Assembly (NCBI GenBank): GCA_021202205.1
Contig: JAJQDJ010000001.1
Location: 1 to 9,444 of the forward strand
Direction: 5' to 3'
From: Erysipelotrichaceae bacterium
GTDB lineage: Bacteria > Bacillota_I > Bacilli_A > Erysipelotrichales > Coprobacillaceae
DNA: 9,444 nt
A model generated the notes under the pieces. That model saw only the letters and a list, made by a program, of their open reading frames with translations, was not told the DNA's origin and did no database searches. Below are positions 6,314 through 9,444 of the stretch, piece by piece. How positions within the stretch are numbered: the stretch's first letter is position 1; every line of letters starts with the position of its first letter. The position numbers and the translations under genes are program-made.

Positions 6314-6916
6314 TTATAGTTTTCCTTTCAAAATCTTTGATAATCTTTTATAAACAAGCATTGTCACTATACCAATCATAAGTCCTTTTATTAAATTAAA
6401 TGGTATAGCATTGTATAATACAATATCTAATTTAGAGTTGATAAAAGGTATAAATGCACTAAATGATTGAATAAGTTGATCAAGTGGCATAAATGTTTCA
6501 AAAAGTGGTAACAAGACAAAATAATTCATAATTGCTGCCATAACGCTCACAACGATACTTCCTACAACAATAGAAATCCAAGCAGTTGTTTTAGTTTTAT
6601 TAAATTTATAAATCGTACCTGCAACAAATATAAAACTACCACCCATAACAAAATTCGCAAATTCACCAACACCACCTGTTGAAGTTGTTGTTAATTGAAG
6701 TAAGTTTTTAATTAATCCTATCATGATACCTTCCATAGGGCCATAAGCAAATGCTATTATTAAAGCAGGTAAATCTGATAAATCATATTTCGCAAATGAT
6801 GGTGAAAATGGTACTGGTAATTCAATGAAAGCTAATACAAACGAAATAGCAGCAAAAGTTGCTATCATCGTTATTTTTCTTGTTGATAAGTGACTTTTTT
6901 TTGTATAAATTTCCAT
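6314..6916 (-). CDS. ribU: Riboflavin ECF transporter substrate-binding protein RibU
   Basis: A 200-residue integral membrane S component of an energy-coupling factor transporter that captures riboflavin; the shared EcfA/A'/T module is encoded elsewhere. About six hydrophobic segments are visible, starting at about residue 15. The family signature lies at 41-75: FAKYDLSDLPALIIAFAYGP followed by GLIKNLLQL. The start is fixed by AAGGAG four bases before the ATG. An FMN riboswitch immediately upstream on the same strand makes the assignment strong: transport is switched off when FMN is abundant. The next gene, a flavoprotein/ferredoxin fusion, begins two bases after the stop. Length is normal and no lesions are seen. 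Confidence 0.93.
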   Translation of the reverse strand: MEIYTKKSHLSTRKITMIATFAAISFVLAFIELPVPFSPSFAKYDLSDLPALIIAFAYGPMEGIMIGLIKNLLQLTTTSTGGVGEFANFVMGGSFIFVAGTIYKFNKTKTTAWISIVVGSIVVSVMAAIMNYFVLLPLFETFMPLDQLIQSFSAFIPFINSKLDIVLYNAIPFNLIKGLMIGIVTMLVYKRLSKILKGKL

Positions 6917-6918
6917 AA

Positions 6919-6933
6919 ATCTCCTTATGAGAT
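6919..6933 (-). promoter_or_regulatory. Possible Shine-Dalgarno-masking hairpin of ribU
   Basis: On the minus strand ATCTC (6933-6929), loop ATAAG and GAGAT (6923-6919) form a 5-base stem that takes up most of the AAGGAG of ribU. No convincing terminator lies between the riboswitch and ribU, so this hairpin may be the expression platform, giving control at translation rather than by early termination. Confidence 0.5.
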
Positions 6934-6978
6934 ATGATTGAAATTAAGAAAATTCCTTATATACAGAACTCCTTGTCA

Positions 6979-7084
6979 TATCTTCTTTCATCCAGACTAT
7001 ACTGTTGGTAACGGAATCACACCGTTTCAGCGTTAGCGCGCAGACTCTACTGCCAGTCAGGAATGACACCTTGCCCTGAAGAAT
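6979..7084 (-). promoter_or_regulatory. FMN riboswitch (RFN element)
   Basis: The minus strand carries the conserved RFN core in order: CTTCAGGGCAAGGTG, ATTCCTGACTGGC, the AGTCTGCG/CGC stem, GGTGTGATTCCGTTACC, then CAACAGTATAGTCTGGATG and AAAGAAGAT closing P1 against the 5' CTTC. FMN binding is expected to repress ribU and the gene after it. The element begins only 14 bases after the stop codon of the upstream flavoprotein gene, with no terminator between them, so it is either inside a longer transcript or driven by a promoter within that gene. Confidence 0.95.
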
Positions 7085-7097
7085 AATAATGTTTTAA

Positions 7098-7493
7098 CTA
7101 AAATTCGTAAGGTGGATTACCTGAAAAATCAGCAATTAAGCCATGTGCATCTTCTAAATAGAATACTTCAAAAATAGGATTTGTAGCTTCTCCATATTGA
7201 CCTTTAACAATAGGATTTTGAATGCACATTTCTTTTACAGCCATATTGTTTTCAAATACTGCTTTACCATGTAAAAGAATCCAAGCATATTCAGGACTAG
7301 ATACTGAAATTTCAATTTCTGCATTTTCTTGCATATCTTTATAAACTTCTTTTGTGTTATTAGTACAGAACCATAATTTACCATCCATTTCTCCACTAAA
7401 CATAAATGGACGACATTTAGCCTTTCCATCACGACCTACAGTTGCCAAATATTGTACTGGGTTTGCATTTAAAAATTCTACTACTTTGTTCAT
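7098..7493 (-). CDS. Small pyridoxamine 5'-phosphate oxidase-like FMN-binding protein
   Basis: A 131-residue single-domain FMN split barrel related to the NimA/NimC-type proteins. It opens MNKVVEFLNANPVQYLATVGRDGKAKCRPF, continues with DGKLWFCTNNTKEVYKDM and EISVSS at mid-length, and ends GLIADFSGNPPYEF. These are the family's usual landmarks and length. Such proteins act as cytoplasmic flavin reductases or nitroreductase-like enzymes, but the substrate cannot be read here. The start at 7493 follows GGAGGAAATCAA; the ATG five codons earlier has no ribosome binding site and contains this GGAGG in its own reading frame. Expression comes from a near-consensus promoter between two identical palindromic operators, so it was built for tight repression. 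The FMN riboswitch and ribU lie directly downstream, and an HxlR regulator fossil lies upstream. Confidence 0.88.
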   Translation of the reverse strand: MNKVVEFLNANPVQYLATVGRDGKAKCRPFMFSGEMDGKLWFCTNNTKEVYKDMQENAEIEISVSSPEYAWILLHGKAVFENNMAVKEMCIQNPIVKGQYGEATNPIFEVFYLEDAHGLIADFSGNPPYEF

Positions 7494-7510
7494 TTTGATT
7501 TCCTCCATTT

Positions 7511-7551
7511 TATATTATTGTTGTAATATTTCTTATTACAACAATAATATA
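7511..7551. promoter_or_regulatory. Proximal operator: long perfect inverted repeat
   Basis: Two perfect 18-base arms (7511-7528 and 7534-7551) flank a 5-base loop. The part shared with the second operator is TTGTTGTAA-N9-TTACAACAA (7518-7544). It covers the expected transcription start and the leader of the split-barrel gene and abuts the -10, an ideal repressor site. As RNA it could also form a hairpin, but most of it lies upstream of or at the start site. Confidence 0.8.
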
Positions 7552-7574
7552 GCATCTGTTTGTTGTAATGTCAA
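7546..7574 (-). promoter_or_regulatory. Promoter of the split-barrel flavoprotein gene
   Basis: On the minus strand a perfect TTGACA (7574-7569), a 17-base spacer ending in TGC and TATATT (7551-7546) form an extended -10 promoter. The -35 lies inside the spacer of the distal operator, and the -10 sits between the two operators. Confidence 0.85.
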
Positions 7575-7586
7575 TGGTTACAACAA
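7560..7586. promoter_or_regulatory. Distal operator over the -35: second inverted repeat
   Basis: TTGTTGTAA-N9-TTACAACAA, with the same half-sites and the same 9-base spacer as 7518-7544. The centre-to-centre distance is 42 bases, four helical turns, so two dimers would sit on one face of the DNA. Confidence 0.75.
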
Positions 7587-7643
7587 TATTTTTTACAATC
7601 TTAATAAAAAACATTGATTTTTAAATCAACGTTCTTTAAATAT

Positions 7644-7667
7644 GCTGGATTATTATTCAGCTTTTTT
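7644..7667 (+). terminator. Orphan plus-strand terminator-like hairpin
   Basis: GCTGGAT-TATT-ATTCAGC (one G-U pair) followed by TTTTTT is a good plus-strand terminator. No plus-strand gene lies before it. It may be left over from a lost gene or may stop antisense transcription. Confidence 0.5.
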
Positions 7668-7710
7668 GATAATTAGTATATATCAATATAATTATTTGAT
7701 AATATTTTCT

Positions 7711-7740
7711 AAAAAAGAAATCATTATTCAAATGATTTCT
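7711..7740 (-). terminator. Rho-independent terminator at the end of the HxlR fossil
   Basis: On the minus strand AGAAATCATT pairs perfectly with AATGATTTCT over a 5-base loop and is followed by TTTTT. It overlaps the original C-terminal codons of the HxlR remnant and keeps transcription from reaching the split-barrel promoter. Confidence 0.75.
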
Positions 7741-7880
7741 TATACTCACTGCCCCATTATTCCATTGATGCAATGACTGGTCGCATTGATTCACCTAAAA
7801 GACTTAAACTATATTCTACACGTGGTGGTACCTCTGGATATGCCGTTCTTATCACAATACCATCCTCTACCATAGAATGT
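7724..7880 (-). pseudogene. C-terminal fossil of an HxlR-family transcriptional regulator
   Basis: In one minus-strand frame 7873-7760 encodes MVEDGIVIRTAYPEVPPRVEYSLSLLGESMRPVIASME. This is the recognisable wing and C-terminal helix of HxlR/YodB-type winged-helix regulators (hallmark VPP(R/K)VEYSL, then LG..(M/L).P(V/I)). A TAA at 7757-7759 interrupts it just before WGSEYKKSFE, the expected end, which stops at 7724-7726. Upstream of about 7880 the recognition helix and N-terminal half are missing, so it cannot bind DNA. HxlR proteins often control nearby flavoprotein or nitroreductase genes in response to electrophiles. The split-barrel gene directly downstream on the same strand is a plausible former target; that link is inference. 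Confidence 0.75.
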
Positions 7881-7985
7881 CCCGATATTAGAGAGAAGTT
7901 ATACAGAAGTGGAAGAATATAATGAGATTGTATGACAAATATAAATGATGCCCATTATGCTTGAGCGATATATAATATTCCTAGT
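7880..7985. other. Intergenic remnant with no intact gene
   Basis: This stretch joins the HxlR fossil to the toxin-antitoxin promoter. The plus-strand frame near 7887-7933 reads ILERSYTEVEEYNEIV before a stop, which looks like coding debris, but no family is recognised. The deletion that removed the 5' half of the HxlR gene probably has its junction near 7880-7890. Confidence 0.35.
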
Positions 7986-7990
7986 GAATA

Positions 7991-8019
7991 TTTACATTAT
8001 ATCAATTATATGATATAAT
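7991..8019 (+). promoter_or_regulatory. Toxin-antitoxin promoter with an overlapping operator palindrome
   Basis: TTTACA, a 17-base spacer and a perfect TATAAT (8014-8019) form a strong promoter. The perfect inverted repeat ATTATATCA-N6-TGATATAAT (7996-8019) covers the spacer and the -10. Phd/YefM antitoxins and their toxin complexes bind such sites to repress their own operon. Confidence 0.8.
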
Positions 8020-8053
8020 TATACAAAAAAAAGATATGAAAGGCTGTGATATT

Positions 8054-8320
8054 ATGTATATTAAGGCATCTGCAACCTTAAGAAATGAATATTCTTCTAT
8101 TTCAAAGTTAGCAAAAGAATCTCAAGAACCTATCTATATTACTAAAAATGGAGAAGCTGACTTGGTAGTAATGGATATAGATTCTTTTGAAAGAAGAGAA
8201 CAAATATTAGAGTTAAGAGCAAAAGTTCTCCAGGCTGAAGAACAAAGAATTAATGGTGAGAAGACATTGAGTATTTCTGAGGCTAGAGAAAAGTTGAAAG
8301 ATCGTTTATATGACATGTAA
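8054..8320 (+). CDS. Type II antitoxin, Phd/YefM family
   Basis: An 88-residue antitoxin that binds and neutralises the toxin encoded directly after it and is expected to repress the operon. The start MYIKASATLRNEYSSISKLAKESQEPIYITKNG, followed by ADLVVMDIDSFE, is the usual Phd/YefM DNA-binding fold. The C-terminal half (about 50-88) is charged and helical, ending SEAREKLKDRLYDM, and would wrap the toxin. The ATG at 8054 is preceded by AAAGG at 11 bases; the in-frame ATG at 8036 has no ribosome binding site, so the shorter form is preferred. The gene overlaps the toxin gene by 11 bases, the normal antitoxin-first order. A palindrome over the promoter is the likely autoregulatory site. No lesion is visible. 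Confidence 0.9.
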   Translation: MYIKASATLRNEYSSISKLAKESQEPIYITKNGEADLVVMDIDSFERREQILELRAKVLQAEEQRINGEKTLSISEAREKLKDRLYDM

Positions 8321-8621
8321 AGTTGAAATTCTTCCTGTGGTTTGGGAAGATCTAAAAAGCATAGAAGATTACTGTTTATTAAATTTCGGGTCTAATACTG
8401 CTTCAAAAGTTTATAATCAAATACTAGAATCTATTGAAAATTTAGAAGCTTATCCTGATATGGGTTCTGCAACACCAGATAAATGGTTGAATGAGCAAGG
8501 GTACAAAATGTTTATTGTAAGTAAAAAATGTATAGCAATATATCGTCATATAAAAGACACTGTATATATTTATCATATTTTTGACACACGACGCAATTAT
8601 ACAAAAGTATTCTATGAATAA
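8310..8621 (+). CDS. Type II toxin, RelE/ParE superfamily
   Basis: A 103-residue basic protein of the RelE/ParE fold. The family landmarks appear in order: EILPVVWEDLKSIEDYCLLNFG for the first strand and helix, a second helix SKVYNQILESIENLEAYPDMG, the core strands GYKMFIVSKKCIAIYRHIKDTVYIYHI, and the closing FDTRRNYTKVFYE with its conserved R-R/Y end. Members either cut mRNA at the ribosome (RelE-like) or poison gyrase (ParE-like); sequence alone does not decide between them here, though the R-R-N-Y end is common in RelE-like toxins. The ATG at 8310 lies inside the antitoxin gene, so translation is coupled. A strong terminator follows 26 bases after the stop. The frame is intact. Confidence 0.88.
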   Translation: MTCKVEILPVVWEDLKSIEDYCLLNFGSNTASKVYNQILESIENLEAYPDMGSATPDKWLNEQGYKMFIVSKKCIAIYRHIKDTVYIYHIFDTRRNYTKVFYE

Positions 8622-8647
8622 GATAGCTCTTCATAATATATAAATAT

Positions 8648-8676
8648 GGCCAGTTCATTGAACTGGCCTATTTTTG
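8648..8676 (+). terminator. Rho-independent terminator of the toxin-antitoxin operon
   Basis: GGCCAGTTC-ATT-GAACTGGCC, a perfect 9-base stem followed by TATTTTTG. The stem is GC-rich compared with the local sequence. It could also serve the minus strand weakly. Confidence 0.88.
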
Positions 8677-8721
8677 ATTTAAATATATTATAAATAGCGA
8701 TGTTTATATGATAAATATGTA

Positions 8722-8834
8722 CACCTGTGAATTACCACGTCCAAAGTCGTAGCTAGTTGCTCCGCCCATGGGCGTTGCTTCTAGTTCTTCTTCGGAGCGT
8801 CGGCTCAGTGCTATTCACGAAGCACTATTCTATT
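8722..8834 (-). other. Structured non-coding region, possible IS200/IS605-type end
   Basis: This stretch is clearly GC-richer than its surroundings and folds into a series of hairpins: ACGTC-CAAA-GTCGT-like (about 8737-8751), a 32-base imperfect palindrome with core CGCCCATGGGCG (8753-8784), GAGC-GTCG-GCTC (8796-8807) and AGTGCT-N8-AGCACT (about 8807-8826). The minus strand ends GGACGTGGTAATTCAC, which resembles the 3' hairpin and right end of IS200/IS605-type elements, where the guide RNA of TnpB is made. No tnpB is present. The resemblance is from memory and the call is tentative. Confidence 0.35.
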
Positions 8835-8848
8835 TCTGAACTACGTTT

Positions 8849-8986
8849 TTAAACAATTATTTGTTGTTCTAGTTTTCTCATTTTTCTTTGTAATCGTTTT
8901 TGTTTACGTTTGCTGATGCCTTTTTCTGATTGCATCTTTTGTTGCTTCTCTCGATTAGCTTTTTCAAAGTATTCATCAGGATGCTT
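8849..8986 (-). pseudogene. C-terminal remnant of an unidentified basic protein
   Basis: A 45-codon minus-strand frame beginning KHPDEYFEKANREKQQKMQ and ending KRKQKRLQRKMRKLEQQIIV before TAA at 8849. It is highly basic and helical, coiled-coil-like, and reads as a protein tail: codon use is plausible, but there is no start codon with a ribosome binding site. Its upstream side meets the probable left end of the IS21-family element at about 8986, and the same frame has a stop a few codons further inside the element. The simplest reading is that the insertion cut this gene. The family is not recognised; a transposase or mobilization protein tail is possible. Confidence 0.4.
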
Positions 8987-9010
8987 GTATACTGATTATT
9001 CGCTGGTAAT

Positions 9011-9096
9011 GTCACCACCAATCGCGTGAAAGTCACCACCTGTCTACGCAAAGTCACCAGTACAATAAAAATAACCATTCTATGCAAAGTCACCAC
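9011..9096 (+). repeat. Four GTCACCAC-type direct repeats at the IS end
   Basis: GTCACCA(C/G) occurs at 9011, 9032, 9053 and 9089, three of the four preceded by AAA. The first three are spaced exactly 21 bases apart (two helical turns) and the last by 36. Multiple internal repeats at the ends are known transposase-binding sites in the IS21 family. Confidence 0.7.
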
Positions 9097-9113
9097 TTGA
9101 AGGTGGCTTTTTT
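9091..9113 (+). terminator. Terminator upstream of istA
   Basis: CCAC-TTGAAG-GTGG followed by CTTTTTT. It overlaps the last repeat box and should stop transcription entering the element from the left, a common way for insertion sequences to limit transposase expression. Confidence 0.55.
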
Positions 9114-9138
9114 AGCTTGAATCTCCTATCATTATAGA

Positions 9139-9153
9139 TGAGATGAAATCTCA
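9139..9153 (+). repeat. Small inverted repeat before istA
   Basis: TGAGAT-GAA-ATCTCA, a perfect 6-base inverted repeat about 12 bases before the istA ribosome binding site. It may modulate istA translation or be a regulator site; its function is unknown. Confidence 0.3.
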
Positions 9154-9180
9154 AATATAAAGAAAGGAGGGCCATAATAT

Positions 9181-9444
9181 ATGGCAATAAAGATTGATGT
9201 ACGCAAGGTTCTTCAACTGGATCAAAAAGGTATTACTGCAAACATGATTGAAAAACAGTATCACATTTCCAAAAGATCACGAAGAAAAGTACTTGACAGA
9301 AAAATCGAACTTGAATTTGATATGTCAACGTTGAATGATTATACTGATCAGGATTTATATGAATTGTTTTTTCCTGATAGTATACTCAATGTATGCGTCA
9401 AATAGTGATGTGGTTCTAATACCATAATAAATATGAGATAATAT
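9181..9444 (+). pseudogene. istA: IS21-family transposase IstA, N-terminal part, frameshifted
   Basis: The N-terminus of the IS21 DDE transposase, running off the right edge. AAAGGAGGG lies about ten bases before the ATG. MAIKIDVRKVLQLDQKGITANMIEKQYHISKRSRRKVLDRK is the usual IstA helix-turn-helix that binds the element's ends, followed by an acidic stretch ending YELFFPDS. The frame then ends at TAG (9403-9405) after an uncharacteristic ILNVCVK. Another frame over the same bases reads YASNSDVVLIP, which fits the expected continuation, but it hits stop codons at once; the third frame goes on as YHNKYEII. At least two frame changes within 60 bases therefore mark it as decayed. The DDE catalytic domain would lie beyond the window. 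Confidence 0.7.

Larger units (their letters stand above)
8986..9444 (+). mobile_element. Left part of an IS21-family insertion sequence
   Basis: The region has the layout of an IS21-family left end: a proposed TG-starting terminus (TGTATACTGATTATTCGCTGG), repeated GTCACCAC boxes, a terminator that blocks outside transcription, then istA in the plus direction. The boundary at 8986 is a guess from the start of the repeats and the break in the neighbouring frame. istB and the right end lie outside the window. istA is broken, so the copy is unlikely to move by itself. Confidence 0.65.

Noticed and set aside
7013..7030. Short palindromic stretch ACGGAATCACACCGT as an operator
   Set aside because: It is a stem of the FMN riboswitch aptamer.
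7235..7432. Minus-strand frame of 65 codons
   Set aside because: Lies in another frame of the well-supported split-barrel gene.
7354..7617. Plus-strand frame of 87 codons
   Set aside because: Antisense to the split-barrel gene and running through its operators; the composition is that of a shadow.
8134..8316. Minus-strand frame of 60 codons
   Set aside because: Antisense to the antitoxin gene; no start signal.
8878..9096. Minus-strand frame of 72 codons across the IS boundary
   Set aside because: It translates the repeat boxes as VVTLxR-like repeats and then leaves the frame of the basic remnant; chance frame.
9011..9096. Short regularly spaced repeats as a possible CRISPR array
   Set aside because: Repeats are only about 8-11 bases with ~10-base gaps and lie at an IS21 end; no cas genes.

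Overview
The window is very AT-rich with dense, short intergenic spaces, strong AGGAGG-type ribosome binding sites and typical low-GC Firmicutes promoters and Rho-independent terminators. An intracellular 6-phospho-beta-glucosidase, an FMN riboswitch with a RibU-type riboflavin transporter and a Phd/RelE-type toxin-antitoxin pair fit a gut-type Firmicute, perhaps of the Erysipelotrichia (Coprobacillus/Catenibacterium-like). The lineage is inferred from style and gene content, not proven. There is no reason to propose an altered genetic code.

Layout. Positions 1-7900 are read almost entirely from the minus strand. From left to right they hold: the N-terminus of a family 2 glycosyltransferase; an MFS transporter with an in-frame amber stop, driven by a consensus promoter between two TAAC-N4-GTTA palindromes; a small two-helix membrane protein coupled to a two-repeat lipoprotein whose natural start is out of frame; a small protein with a TNSSSSSF N-terminus; a doubly broken gene resembling DUF6904; and a GH1 6-phospho-beta-glucosidase with its own promoter and terminator. 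Next comes a flavin block: an FMN-binding split-barrel/ferredoxin fusion, ribU, an FMN riboswitch, and a second small FMN split-barrel protein under a promoter flanked by two identical long palindromic operators. Upstream of that lies the C-terminal fossil of an HxlR-family regulator.

From about 7990 the strand switches to plus: a toxin-antitoxin operon with a palindrome over its promoter and a strong terminator, then a mobile-element scar. The scar has a GC-richer structured region that may be an IS200/IS605-type end, an unidentified C-terminal gene remnant on the minus strand, and the left end of an IS21-family element with a broken istA that runs off the window.

How it fits together. Flavin handling is the clearest working theme: uptake (RibU) is controlled by FMN, in one block with two FMN-type flavoproteins, one of them carrying two Fe-S clusters. 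The other theme is decay. At least five genes (MFS, lipoprotein start, DUF6904-like, HxlR, istA) carry nonsense or frameshift lesions. Two of these lie in coding T6 runs that would restore the frame as T7, so phase variation, transcriptional slippage, pseudogenization and assembly error must be told apart.
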